Assembly (NCBI RefSeq): GCF_018139625.1
Contig: NZ_JAGSOH010000013.1
Location: 1 to 64,000, forward strand
DNA length: 64,000 bases
From: Actinospica acidithermotolerans
Lineage (GTDB): Bacteria > Actinomycetota > Actinomycetes > Streptomycetales > Catenulisporaceae
Direction: 5' to 3'
The position numbers and the translations under genes are program-made. Positions 52,522 to 61,038 of the stretch are shown here, piece by piece. The notes under the pieces were generated by a model. It ran no database searches. It was not told the DNA's origin and saw nothing but the letters and a program-made list of their open reading frames with translations. Every line of letters starts with the position of its first letter. The stretch's first letter is position 1.

Positions 52522-52626
52522 AGTCACGGATCGTTCGCGACCGTGCAGCCTTGGCCCGGCTCCTCCCCCCCGAGCCGCGCCAGGGTGACGACCCCCGCTC
52601 TCCCCCCCGGCGGGGGTCGTCCTTTT
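52522..52626 (+). ncRNA. 6C RNA
   Basis: Two consecutive hairpins each carry a loop with seven C residues, the defining feature of the actinobacterial 6C motif. The first is CGGCTC (52557-52562)-CTCCCCCCC-GAGCCG (52572-52577). The second is GACGACCCCCG (52587-52597)-loop with CTCCCCCCC-CGGGGGTCGTC (52611-52621) and doubles as the terminator (CTTTTCCCC). It lies upstream of ssd, as does the M. tuberculosis 6C RNA (B11) between Rv3660c and Rv3661 (from memory). The 5' end is approximate. Confidence 0.9.
52587..52626 (+). terminator. Intrinsic terminator of 6C RNA
   Basis: An 11-bp perfect stem with a C-rich 13-nt loop followed by CTTTT. It is part of the 6C structure. Confidence 0.85.
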
Positions 52627-52679
52627 CCCCGGCCGACCCAGCACCCCGAGTACTCCTCCGGTGCAGGCGGCCGTTCTGT

Positions 52680-52769
52680 TTTTCACCCTTCGGCTTCGGC
52701 TGTTTTCACCCCTCAGCTTCGGCTGTTTTCACCCCTCAGCTTCGGCTGGTTTCACCCTCAGCTTCGGCG
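52680..52769. repeat. 23-bp tandem repeat with UUCG mini-hairpins, about four copies
   Basis: Units at 52680-52702, 52703-52725, 52726-52748 and a partial fourth at 52749-52769 follow TTTTCACCCCTCAGCTTCGGCTG. Each contains CAGCTTCGGCTG, which can form a short stem with a UUCG tetraloop. The array lies between the 6C RNA and ssd. Confidence 0.93.
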
Positions 52770-52836
52770 TTCGATGACGGGAAGATTTGGCCCATCGGCG
52801 GGCTCAGGGGCGCCTTCATCCCGCGTGTTCTTGCGG

Positions 52837-52868
52837 CTATCCACAGGCTGAGGACGGCCTTGTCCACA
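52837..52868. promoter_or_regulatory. Two DnaA-box-like 9-mers upstream of ssd
   Basis: CTATCCACA (52837-52845) and TTGTCCACA (52860-52868) are in the same orientation with starts 23 bp apart. The second is a perfect match to the Streptomyces DnaA box; the first has 8 of 9 bases of TTATCCACA. They lie about 100 bp before the ssd start. Confidence 0.6.
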
Positions 52869-52969
52869 GATTCCGCAGGTGGGCTGGCCCTCCTTGATCC
52901 CGGTGACCGATGGTGATCCCACGGATGCACGACGCGTCCGTCCCGCCGTCGAACAAGGGAATAGACACC

Positions 52970-53638
52970 ATGCCGCCCAGCCCGCTCCGCCCGACCTCAG
53001 CACCCTGCGTCGCCGTGTTCGGCGGCTGCGGCGGTGCCGGCGCGTCCACCCTCGCCGCCGGGCTCGCCCGCAGCGCCCTGCACAGCGGCCGCGAGGTCGT
53101 CCTCGTCGACGGCGATCCGCTCGGCGGCGGTCTCGAGACCATCCTGGCCGACGACCTGACCGGCGGCCGACATCGCTCCGAGGCGGCCGCGGAGGGCACC
53201 GGCCTCTCCCTGCTCAGCTGCGCGCGGCCGGACGGCAGACCCATCCCGGCCGAGTCGATGGCGCGCGCGCTGGGCACGATGGCCGCGGAGGCCGAACTGC
53301 TGGTGGTCGACCTGCCGCGGTATCTCGCCGAATCGACCAGGCTCGCCGCCGCGTACGCCACGCACTCGCTGCTCATCACGCCGGTCGCCGAGCGCGCCCT
53401 CGTCTCGGCGCGCCGCTTGCTGGAGCAGCTCGGGTCGGACGGGCCGCGGCCTGGCCTCGTCGCCCGGCTGCCCTGCCGCGACCTGCTCAACCCGTCCCGC
53501 CTCGCCGAATACCTCCGGCTGCCGCTCAGTGGGGTGCTCAAGGCGGGCCGCGATCGGTCTCGGCTCCAGCGCGCGTCGCTCGACCGCTTCTGCGGCCGTT
53601 TCGTGGACTCACTCTTCGGGGTGGTGGCCGCCGCATGA
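52970..53638 (+). CDS. ssd: Septum-site-determining protein Ssd (MinD-like)
   Basis: A 222-aa MinD/ParA-fold protein. The P-loop region reads CVAVFGGCGGAGASTLAAGL: it keeps the Gly-rich loop but lacks the usual Lys after GG(V)G. EVVLVDGDPLGGGLETIL and LLVVDLPRYLAES follow. Mycobacterial Ssd (Rv3660c) influences septum placement. This protein is ~130 residues shorter at the N-terminus than the M. tuberculosis one as I recall it. I use ATG 52970 (AAGGGA upstream); ATG 52910 and 52925 are alternatives. The stop overlaps cpaF (ATGA). Confidence 0.82.
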   Translation: MPPSPLRPTSAPCVAVFGGCGGAGASTLAAGLARSALHSGREVVLVDGDPLGGGLETILADDLTGGRHRSEAAAEGTGLSLLSCARPDGRPIPAESMARALGTMAAEAELLVVDLPRYLAESTRLAAAYATHSLLITPVAERALVSARRLLEQLGSDGPRPGLVARLPCRDLLNPSRLAEYLRLPLSGVLKAGRDRSRLQRASLDRFCGRFVDSLFGVVAAA

Positions 53639-54951
53639 GTGCGAACCAGTCCGATCCGCACGGCGGCCTGATCCGGGAGATGAAGGACCGCCTCGCCGCC
53701 GGCAGCCTCAGCCCGGACCCCGTGCTCGTCGCCGCGGCGCTGACCGAGGAGCGCTGCCTGCTCGGCCCGAAGGGCATCGAGGCGCTTTCCCAGGTGATCT
53801 GCGAGGAGTTCCTCGGCAACGACCCGGTCGCCGCATACCTGCACGACCCGGCTGTGACCGACGTACTGATCAATGGTTCGTCGGCGATGTGGGTGGAACG
53901 CGCCGGGAGGCTGGAGCAGGTCGAGAACACCTTCCCGGACGAGGAGTCGGCGCGCGCCTACGCGCAGCGGCTGGCGATCCGCGCCGGCCGCCGCATCGAC
54001 GACGCCAGCCCCTACGTCGACGCCCGCCTTCCGGACGGCACGCGCCTGCACGCGATCCTGCCCCCGCTGGCCGTCGAGGGCACGCTGATCAGCCTCCGTG
54101 TCCCGCGCCGCCAGGCGTACACCCTCGTAGAGCTCAATGCCCTCGGCACCCTGGCGAAGGACGCGGTGGGCCTGCTGAACGAGATCGTCCAGCGCCGGGT
54201 GGCGTTCCTCGTCACGGGCGGAGCCGGCACCGGAAAGACGACGCTGCTGTCCGCGATGCTCTCCCTCGCCGATCCCGGCGAGCGCCTGGTACTGGTCGAG
54301 GACTGCGCCGAACTCGTCCCGGACCACCCGCACGTCGTCCGCCTCGAGTCCCGGCCGCCGAATCAGGAGGGCCGCGGCCGCGTCACGATCCGCGAACTCG
54401 TCCGGCAGGCGCTGCGCATGCGCCCGAGCCGGATCATCCTCGGCGAGGCGCGCGGTGGCGAGATCATCGACCTCTTCACGGCGCTGAACTCGGGCCATGA
54501 AGGCGGCTGCGGGACGATGCACGCCAACCGCCCGCAGGACGTACCCGCGCGGATCGAGGCGCTCGGCCTGCTCGCCGGCGTCTCCCGGGAGGCCGTGCAC
54601 AGCCAAGCCGCCTCCGCGGTCCGGGTGGTGCTGCACCTCGTGCGCGACCAGGACGGCCGCCGCAGGCTCGACTCCGTCGCCGTACTGCGACGCCGCAATG
54701 CCAACGGCCCCATCCAGGCGGCGCTGGCACTCAGCTTCGACCAGACCGGCCGCACCCGCGAGTGGCCGGGCCTCGACCTGCTGGAGGCGGAATTCGGCCG
54801 CGGACGTTATTCGAACCTCGAAGCGGACCGCGCCTCCACCGCTCGTGCAGAGCGCCCCGACTACGCGCGCATGGTCGCGGACGAGTACCGCGGCCGCGTG
54901 CCGTGGATCCCCAGGCCGCGTGATGGCGGCGATGGAGGTCCGCGCACATGA
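53635..54951 (+). CDS. Tad pilus assembly ATPase CpaF/TadA
   Basis: A 438-aa secretion ATPase. VTDVLINGSSAMWVERAGRL is the CpaF N-terminal signature. Walker A is LVTGGAGTGKTTLLSAMLSL; the Asp box is LVLVEDCAELVPDHPHVVRL; Walker B is RPSRIILGEARGGEIIDLFT; the His box is GHEGGCGTMHANRPQDVPAR. It is the cytoplasmic motor of the Tad/Flp pilus. It overlaps ssd and tadB by 4 bp on each side, so ssd-cpaF-tadB-tadC is one coupled unit. Confidence 0.95.
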   Translation: MSANQSDPHGGLIREMKDRLAAGSLSPDPVLVAAALTEERCLLGPKGIEALSQVICEEFLGNDPVAAYLHDPAVTDVLINGSSAMWVERAGRLEQVENTFPDEESARAYAQRLAIRAGRRIDDASPYVDARLPDGTRLHAILPPLAVEGTLISLRVPRRQAYTLVELNALGTLAKDAVGLLNEIVQRRVAFLVTGGAGTGKTTLLSAMLSLADPGERLVLVEDCAELVPDHPHVVRLESRPPNQEGRGRVTIRELVRQALRMRPSRIILGEARGGEIIDLFTALNSGHEGGCGTMHANRPQDVPARIEALGLLAGVSREAVHSQAASAVRVVLHLVRDQDGRRRLDSVAVLRRRNANGPIQAALALSFDQTGRTREWPGLDLLEAEFGRGRYSNLEADRASTARAERPDYARMVADEYRGRVPWIPRPRDGGDGGPRT

Positions 54952-55727
54952 CACTGCCGATGCCGGCCGCCGCGCTCTCGCCCGCCCGCCGGCGCATGCC
55001 GCTCCATGCAGGTGAATTTCGCAGACCAAGCCGGAACTTCCTCGTCACCACCGTGACCCTGACCACGGTGTTCTTCACCGTAGGCCTTCATTCGCCGATG
55101 CCCCTCCTCGTCTTCCCTCCGGTCGTCGCAGTCCTCGCCTTTCGGCGCTCCCGACAGCGCCGTTGGGCGGAGTTCGACGCGCAACGCGAAGCGATCACCG
55201 CGCTCTGCACCGCCCTACGCGCAGAGCTCGAGGCAGGCCTCCTGCCCCGTACGGCGTTCACATCGGCCGTCTGGTCACGCCCCGAACTAGCCGACCTGGC
55301 CGAAGCGGCATGCAGTCCCGGGGGCGAAGTCGACCTGCCGAAGCTCTTGGCTTCACACGCCGCGCACCCCGGCCGCCGTGCGCTCCGCGCCCTGGCCGCC
55401 TGCTGGTACGCGTCCGACCGTCACGGCATCGCCTTAGCCGACGCCGTCAGCGGTATCGAGGAGGGCTTGCGCGCTGAGAGCGCCCGACTCCGCGCAACAG
55501 AAGTCGAACTCGCAGGCATCCGCGCCACGATCCTGCTCCTCTCCGCCCTGCCGATCTTCGGCTTCGCACTAGGCCTGGCGCTGGGCGCGAATCCCCTGGA
55601 CACTCTGCTGCACAACACGATCGGCGAGCTCAGCCTCGTCATCGGCGTAGGCCTCGACCTGATCGGCCTCCTGTGGACCGACCACCTCGTCGCCAGCCTG
55701 CGTCCCGAAGGCCAGGCGATCGTATGA
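54948..55727 (+). CDS. TadB-like pilus assembly membrane protein
   Basis: A 259-aa type II secretion F-domain protein. TM segments near LVTTVTLTTVFFTVGL and MPLLVFPPVVAVLAF precede the F domain (LCTALRAELEAGLLPRTAFT, EEGLRAESARLRATEVELAG) and two C-terminal TM helices (ILLLSALPIFGFALGLALGA, LSLVIGVGLDLIGLLW). It forms part of the inner-membrane platform. It overlaps cpaF and tadC by 4 bp each. Confidence 0.9.
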   Translation: MTLPMPAAALSPARRRMPLHAGEFRRPSRNFLVTTVTLTTVFFTVGLHSPMPLLVFPPVVAVLAFRRSRQRRWAEFDAQREAITALCTALRAELEAGLLPRTAFTSAVWSRPELADLAEAACSPGGEVDLPKLLASHAAHPGRRALRALAACWYASDRHGIALADAVSGIEEGLRAESARLRATEVELAGIRATILLLSALPIFGFALGLALGANPLDTLLHNTIGELSLVIGVGLDLIGLLWTDHLVASLRPEGQAIV

Positions 55728-56587
55728 GCACCCATACGCAGGCCGATGTCCTCCGCTGGGCGCCGGATCCCAGCCTGCGGAGCCTCGAAATCGCGCTGGC
55801 GATACTTCTGGCCTTCTGTGCGCTCGTCCTGCACGGCAGCCGATGGCCCGCGTTCCCGAGCCTGCCGCGTCCGACCCGAGCCGACCCGGCTTCCCCGGCG
55901 TGGACAGCGGTCCGCCTGCGTCGGCCGAATGTCCCGGAGGCCGTGTGGGTGCTGCTCGCCGGCATCGCAACCGCGGTGTTCATCGGCGGCGCGGCCGCGT
56001 TCCCCGCAGGCGTGATCGGCGCCGTGGGCACGTACTTCTGGCTATCTCGCCAACGATCAAAAGCCGAGCTGCGCGAGAGGACCAGGCTGACCGCCCAGGT
56101 CCCGCCGCTCGCCGACCTCTTCGCCGCCGGTCTGTCCGCAGGCCTGCAACCGGCGCAGGCCGCCGTGACCGTCGCCCAGGCATTCGGCGGCATCCCGAGA
56201 CGGTCGCATAGCAGCACGAGTGACCGGCTCGACCGCAGCAAGCTGACCGGAATCAACCTACTGGCCTACCGATTCCACGACGCGGCCACGGCCGTCCTCG
56301 CCGGAGCCGATCCGCAGGCGGCGTGGAGCGCCCTCGCGATGGACGAGGCGACGGCCCCGCTCGCCACGGCTGTCATCCGCGCCGAACGCACCGGCGCCCC
56401 TGCCGCGACAATCGTCGGCCGCGCCGCCCGACAGCTTCGCGATGCCGCCGCCGACGCGCTCTCCGCCGAGGTCCGAACCGTCGGCGTCCGCGCCACGGCC
56501 CCGCTCACCCTGTGTTTCCTGCCCGCGTTCATCTGCCTGGGCGTGGTCCCGACGGCCCTCGGCCTGCTGCCCCGCCTCCGCGGCTGA
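55724..56587 (+). CDS. TadC-like pilus assembly membrane protein
   Basis: A 287-aa F-domain protein. TM segments include IALAILLAFCALVLHGS and VWVLLAGIATAVFIGGAAAF; the F domain contains LTAQVPPLADLFAAGLSAGL and ALSAEVRTVGVRATAPLTLC, and ends with a final TM helix FLPAFICLGVVPTALGLL. ATG 55724 overlaps the tadB stop (TGA at 55725). It pairs with TadB in the pilus platform. Confidence 0.9.
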   Translation: MSTHTQADVLRWAPDPSLRSLEIALAILLAFCALVLHGSRWPAFPSLPRPTRADPASPAWTAVRLRRPNVPEAVWVLLAGIATAVFIGGAAAFPAGVIGAVGTYFWLSRQRSKAELRERTRLTAQVPPLADLFAAGLSAGLQPAQAAVTVAQAFGGIPRRSHSSTSDRLDRSKLTGINLLAYRFHDAATAVLAGADPQAAWSALAMDEATAPLATAVIRAERTGAPAATIVGRAARQLRDAAADALSAEVRTVGVRATAPLTLCFLPAFICLGVVPTALGLLPRLRG

Positions 56588-56617
56588 CGTCCGCCCCAGC
56601 GAAAGGAGCAAGCTCCC

Positions 56618-56821
56618 ATGAACCCCCGACTCAACGCGGCCCGAATAAGGCCCAGAACCCGAAGGACGCTCGACGAACGAGGCACCACCACGGCCGAATA
56701 CGCCATCGGCACGCTCGCGGCCTGTGCCTTCGCCGTCGTGCTCTACAAGCTCGTCACCGGCGGCATGGTCTCCGCCGCTCTGTCGGGCCTGCTCCACCGC
56801 GCCCTGACCCTGGCCGGATGA
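56618..56821 (+). CDS. DUF4244 protein, Flp-type pilin subunit
   Basis: A 67-aa prepilin-like protein. The N-terminus is basic (RIRPRTRRTLDERG), followed by TTTAEYAIGTLAACAFAVVL, a hydrophobic alpha-helix like that of Flp pilins with Glu at position +5 of the mature form. It is the likely major pilin of this Tad system. A GAAAGGAG ribosome-binding site precedes ATG 56618. No other Flp gene is present in the operon. Confidence 0.9.
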   Translation: MNPRLNAARIRPRTRRTLDERGTTTAEYAIGTLAACAFAVVLYKLVTGGMVSAALSGLLHRALTLAG

Positions 56822-56833
56822 GGCGGGAGAAGT

Positions 56834-57211
56834 ATGCGCCACGACGAACAGGGCTACGTGACCGCCGAGACCGCCCTGCTACTGCCGATCATCTTCGGCA
56901 TCGGATACGCGCTGGCCCTGCTCGTGCTCCTGGCCGCCCAGCAGATCCGCTGCGCCGACGCAGCGTGGGAAGCGGCCCGAGCCATGGCCCGCGGCGCGCC
57001 CGCCGCGCAACTGCAGGACATCACCGCGCGCTACGCCCCGGCCGGAGCGCAGGCGTCGTCCTCGATCGGCGACGGTGCGCTGACCGTCGAGGTCGTCCGC
57101 GAGCAGAGCGTTGTCAGCCGTTTCCTGCCATCCATCCGAATCGACGCGACGGCGACGGTGCCCTGCGAACCGCACGTCACGTCCTGCCGAGCCAGGAGCC
57201 CGAATGATTGA
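56834..57211 (+). CDS. TadE-family minor pilin
   Basis: A 125-aa protein with an N-terminal TadE motif: EQGYVTAETALLLPIIFGIG gives a Glu-containing hydrophobic helix starting near residue 5. A Cys pair in VPCEPHVTSCRA is probably disulfide-bonded outside the cell. It overlaps the next gene by 8 bp. Confidence 0.9.
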   Translation: MRHDEQGYVTAETALLLPIIFGIGYALALLVLLAAQQIRCADAAWEAARAMARGAPAAQLQDITARYAPAGAQASSSIGDGALTVEVVREQSVVSRFLPSIRIDATATVPCEPHVTSCRARSPND

Positions 57212-57731
57212 GTCTCAACGCTCACGTCCGAGGTCGCCGTGCGACCGAAGGGGCTCGGCGACGATCTGGTCGGTGAGCGTCCTGCTCCTCGTCGCGGCAG
57301 CCGCCGGTTGGGCACTTCTGTGGGTCGCGGCGGAAAGCGCCCGGCACGCAGCCGAACGCGCCGCCGACTCCGCGGCCCTGGCCGCCGCAACGGCAGCGCT
57401 CCACCGTCTCGCGATGCGCGACGACTCAGACCCCTGCGCCGCAGCGAGAGCCGCGGCCGGCCGCTCCGGCGCCGAACTGACCGCATGCGACTGCGCTCCG
57501 CTCGACTGCACGGTCTCGGTACGCCGCGACCTGCCGCTCCTCGGCCCACTCGCCGCTCGATTACCCGGCCTCGGCCCGGTCCTGGCCACCAGCCGGGCCG
57601 GCCCCGCCGCCCAAGCCCCGGCAGCCCCCGATGCCGGCGCCGCAGAGAAGCCCGGTCCCGTCGACCAAGCCGCGGCGACGCCCGAAGGAGAAGCCGGAGC
57701 CGGAGCCGGAGATCGGAGGCCAGAGGCGTAG
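57204..57731 (+). CDS. Tad-locus pseudopilin-like protein (Rv3654c-type, TadE/TadG-like)
   Basis: A 175-aa protein. RRGSATIWSVSVLLLVAAAA gives a TadE/G-like single TM helix after a basic N-terminus, followed by AERAADSAALAAATAALH, typical of TadG/Rv3654c proteins. Two CxC-like clusters (CDCAPLDC) suggest disulfides. The C-terminal ~45 residues are Ala/Pro/Glu/Gly-rich and run into a degenerate GGAG-type repeat in the DNA. It is the last gene of the pilus operon. Confidence 0.82.
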   Translation: MIESQRSRPRSPCDRRGSATIWSVSVLLLVAAAAGWALLWVAAESARHAAERAADSAALAAATAALHRLAMRDDSDPCAAARAAAGRSGAELTACDCAPLDCTVSVRRDLPLLGPLAARLPGLGPVLATSRAGPAAQAPAAPDAGAAEKPGPVDQAAATPEGEAGAGAGDRRPEA

Positions 57732-57905
57732 GCGTAGGCGTCGGCGGAGTCGGAGTCGGAGTCGGTATCGGCGTCAAAGGCGAAGGCTGAGGCCGCGTCG
57801 GAATCGGAGCCGGAGTCGGAGGTGAAGCCTGAGTCGGGAGTCGGAGTTGGGACTCGGAATCGGGACTCGGAGTCGGAGAGGAGTCTGATGTCGGAGCCTG
57901 AGCGG
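57689..57905. repeat. Degenerate GGAGTC/GGAGCC repeat region
   Basis: About 215 bp made largely of GGAGCC, GGAGTC, GGCGTA and GGAATC hexamers. It includes the last codons and stop of the Tad-locus gene and extends to 52 bp before the next gene. It holds no gene. Its periodicity (6) suggests replication-slippage expansion. Confidence 0.85.
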
Positions 57906-57956
57906 GAAGGGGAGCCCCTGATTACTCGAACTTGATCACTGGTCAACCGGCCTTGC

Positions 57957-58487
57957 TCACTCGAAGGGATCGGGGTCGGCTCGGTAATAGCGGGCGCGCT
58001 CGGTATGTCGTCCTGCTTCGGGGGCGACGTCCGGGTGCAGGAGGTCGAGGGTCAGGGTCGGCTCGGCGTCGGCCTCGTGACCGGCGTCGTGGCCGGTGGC
58101 GATGCCGGAGGCGGCGATGCCCGCCTCGGGCAGGCCGCGCGTGCGGAGCGCCTTGAGGGCGCGGAGTTCGATGCCGCGTTCCCTCGACCTTCTGAGGCCG
58201 ACCGACAGCAACCACAGGGAGGCGAAAAGGGCCCACGTGCAGATGGCGCCCGAGAGGAAGATCTGTGCGGCGGTGGTCTTCACCATCACGCCGAGGAAGG
58301 TGAGGCTGTCGGCGTGGTTCGAGTCGGCGATGATGCCGCAGGTCACGGCGACGATGCCGACGATCACGGCCAGGGCCACGGCGATCATCGCGCGGCCTGG
58401 CCGGCGGTACCAGGGCCTCCGGCGGCGGGTATGCCCGCGGTCGTGCTGCTCGCCATCGTCAACACGTGCTTTCTCTCGGTCTGACAA
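57957..58487 (-). CDS. Small membrane protein with two TM segments, LapA-like layout
   Basis: A 176-aa protein with a basic N-terminus (RRRRPWYRRPGRAM), TM helix AVALAVIVGIVAVTCGIIAD and, after a short loop, TM helix AQIFLSGAICTWALFASLWL, then a hydrophilic Glu/Arg/His-rich tail. The two-TM plus coiled tail layout is like LapA-domain proteins, but identity is not certain. The start may be TTG 58487 or ATG 58388. It lies 17 bp downstream of the helicase gene on the same strand. Confidence 0.6.
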   Translation of the reverse strand: MSDREKARVDDGEQHDRGHTRRRRPWYRRPGRAMIAVALAVIVGIVAVTCGIIADSNHADSLTFLGVMVKTTAAQIFLSGAICTWALFASLWLLSVGLRRSRERGIELRALKALRTRGLPEAGIAASGIATGHDAGHEADAEPTLTLDLLHPDVAPEAGRHTERARYYRADPDPFE

Positions 58488-58504
58488 CGACCGTTGTTTA
58501 CCCG

Positions 58505-60823
58505 CTAATCAGCCTGCAGCAAAACCTCCAGCAGGCGGATGGCACCCGTCTTGTCTAAGGGTTCGTTCCCGTTGCCGCACTTCGGGGACTGCACGCAGGA
58601 CGGGCAGCCGGTCCGGCAGTCGCAGGCGCGGATGGCCTCCAGCGTGGCGGTCAGCCAGTCCCTGGCCTTGGCGTAGCCGCGTTCGGCGAAGCCGGCGCCG
58701 CCGGGCAGGCCGTCGTGCACGAAGACTGTGGCCAGGCCGGTGTCCGGGTGCTCGGCGGCGGACAGGCCGCCCAGGTCCCAGCGGTCGCAGTCGGCGAACA
58801 GCGGGAGCAGGCCGATGGAGGCGTGCTCCGCGGCGTGGGCGGCGCCGGGGATGTCCGGGGCCGCGAGCAGAGCGTCCTCCAGGCCGGCGGGCGTGACCGT
58901 CCACCAGACGGCCTTGGTCGTGAGCGTGTGTTCCGGCAGGTCTAGGGGCTCCTCGCCGAGCACCTGGCCGGTCCGGGAGTCGCGCTTGAGGTAGCCGACG
59001 ACCTGGCTGGTCACCGCGACGGATCCGTAGGCGATGCGGCAGTGCGGGTTCCACTCCTCGGAGCGTTCCTCGCGGACGATGCGGACCTGCGCGATCTCCC
59101 TGGCGTACGTGGCGTAGCCCGGGTCCTTCTGCTCGACCAGGGCTATCGCGTCGTCCAGGTCCAGGTCGCGCACGAGGTAGGTCTCGCCCTGGTGCAGATA
59201 GACCGCCCCGGGGTGGACGGCTCCGGCCGCCGAGCCGCCGTCGGCCATGCCGAGCAGCCGGCCGGTGCCCGCCTCGATGATGCGGATCGGCTCGCCGCCC
59301 ATGCCGCGCAGGTCGCTCAGGTCGGCGGCGCGCTCGGGGCGGGTCCAGAACCAGCCGTCTGCGCGCTTGCGCAGCCAGCCCGAGGCGGCGAGCTCCGCGG
59401 CGAGCGCCGGGGCGCCCGCGCCGAACAGCTCCAGGTCCTTCTCGCGCAGGGGCAGCTCGGACGCGGCGGCGCACAGGTGGCCCCAGAGGACGTACGGGTT
59501 CTCCGGGTCGAAGACCGTGGCCTCGACGGGCTTGCCGAACAGGGCCTCGGGGTGGTGGACGAGATAGGTGTCCAGCGGGTCGTCTCGGGCGATCAGTACG
59601 GCCAGGGCCTCCTGGCCGCCTCGCCCCGCGCGCCCGGCCTGCTGCCAGAGCGAGGCGCGCGTGCCCGGGTAGCCGGCCAGCAGCACGGCGTCCAGGCCCG
59701 CGATGTCCACGCCGAGTTCCAGCGCGTTCGTCGCGGCGACGGCCGTCAGCCTGCCGCTTTGCAGCGCGGCCTCGAGGGCCCGCCGGTCCTCGCGCAGGTA
59801 GCCCGCGCGGTACGCCGCGATCTGGGTGCCGTCGCCGCCGCTGCGGGCCAGGTCCTCCCGCGCCATCACCGACACCAGTTCCGCGCCGCGCCGGGACCGG
59901 ACGAAGGCGACCGTGCGCACCCGCTCGCCGGCCAGGTCCGCGAGCAGCGTCGCGGTCTCGGCCACGGCCGTCCGCCGGGTCGGCGCGCCGCGCTCGCCCC
60001 TGGCATCCGTCAACGGCGGCTCCCAGAGGGCGAACAGCAGCCTCCCGTGCGGCGAGCCATCCTCTGTGACCTCCGCGACCTGAAGACCGGTCAGGCGGCG
60101 CGCTGTGGCCCCCGGGTCTGCTGTGGTCGCCGAGGCTAGAGCAAATACCGGCTCCGAGCCGTAGTACGCGCAGAGCCGCCGCAGCCTTCTGATGACCAAG
60201 GCCACGTGGGCGCCGAAGACGCCACGGTATCCGTGGCACTCGTCGATGACCACGTACGTCAGCCTTCGCAGAAAGGACGACCAGCGCCGGTGATCCGGAA
60301 GTATCGAGTAATGCAGCATGTCGGGATTGCTCAGCACGAAGCCGCCGTTCTCCCGGATCCAGCGCCGCTCCTCGCCGCTCGTGTCGCCGTCCAAGCAGAC
60401 GGCGGGCGGGATCGGCAGCTCCAGCTCGCGCAGGCGGCGCGCTTGATCGGCGGCCAAAGCCTTGGTCGGGGCGAGGTAAAGAACGGTGCCGGTCCGCCTG
60501 CCCGCCGCCGCGTCCGCCAGCAGGCCGCTGAGCGCCGGCAGCAGATAGCCCGCCGACTTGCCCGAGGCGGTGCCGGTCGCCAGCACGGTGTGCTGCCCCG
60601 CGTGCAGCAACTCGGCCGCCTCCGCCTGGTGCGACCAGGGGAGATCGACCCCGCTGCGGCGCAGCCGGTCGACCAGCAGCGGGTCCGCCCAGTCAGGCCA
60701 CTGCGCGTGGCTCGCCTCCCGCGCGTCGATCTGCTCGACGTGCACGGCCGCCTCGGCGCGCGTCGGCCCGCCGAGAAACACAAGTCGGCGAAGGATCTCC
60801 TCAGCGGTGCGCGATCGTGGCAT
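58505..60823 (-). CDS. DEAD/DEAH-box helicase of the MrfA/YprA type (DUF1998)
   Basis: A 772-aa helicase. Walker A is VLATGTASGKSAGYLLPALS; the Walker B box reads VIDECHGYRG (DECH type). Later motifs are VAFVRSRRGAEL, NALELGVDIAGLDAVLLAGY and GRAGRGGQEALAV. The C-terminal region carries the zinc-type cluster CDCRTGCPSCVQSPKC of DUF1998 helicases, which in Bacillus MrfA act in mitomycin-damage repair. The start is ATG 60823. It is divergent from bldG, as in Streptomyces. Confidence 0.93.
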   Translation of the reverse strand: MPRSRTAEEILRRLVFLGGPTRAEAAVHVEQIDAREASHAQWPDWADPLLVDRLRRSGVDLPWSHQAEAAELLHAGQHTVLATGTASGKSAGYLLPALSGLLADAAAGRRTGTVLYLAPTKALAADQARRLRELELPIPPAVCLDGDTSGEERRWIRENGGFVLSNPDMLHYSILPDHRRWSSFLRRLTYVVIDECHGYRGVFGAHVALVIRRLRRLCAYYGSEPVFALASATTADPGATARRLTGLQVAEVTEDGSPHGRLLFALWEPPLTDARGERGAPTRRTAVAETATLLADLAGERVRTVAFVRSRRGAELVSVMAREDLARSGGDGTQIAAYRAGYLREDRRALEAALQSGRLTAVAATNALELGVDIAGLDAVLLAGYPGTRASLWQQAGRAGRGGQEALAVLIARDDPLDTYLVHHPEALFGKPVEATVFDPENPYVLWGHLCAAASELPLREKDLELFGAGAPALAAELAASGWLRKRADGWFWTRPERAADLSDLRGMGGEPIRIIEAGTGRLLGMADGGSAAGAVHPGAVYLHQGETYLVRDLDLDDAIALVEQKDPGYATYAREIAQVRIVREERSEEWNPHCRIAYGSVAVTSQVVGYLKRDSRTGQVLGEEPLDLPEHTLTTKAVWWTVTPAGLEDALLAAPDIPGAAHAAEHASIGLLPLFADCDRWDLGGLSAAEHPDTGLATVFVHDGLPGGAGFAERGYAKARDWLTATLEAIRACDCRTGCPSCVQSPKCGNGNEPLDKTGAIRLLEVLLQAD

Positions 60824-61038
60824 GGTAGTAAGAGGTTAGGCGCTCCTGGCCGTCGTGGTCCGCACCAAGCCACTCTTCGTGGTGAAGCCCTACGGCGGAT
60901 TGACCCGAAGCTGGGCCATTCCGTCACCGGGCCTCCCCGGAGAGTGATTGAATGCAGGGTACCGATGGAACCGGGCCCGGCTCGCGCGCTAGGCGAGACG
61001 GTTGCGGACAACGCATAGAAGCATGTGCTGGAGGACCC

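Noticed and set aside
52680-52769. CRISPR-like array
   Set aside because: Units are directly adjacent without spacers and only four copies exist, so it is a tandem repeat.
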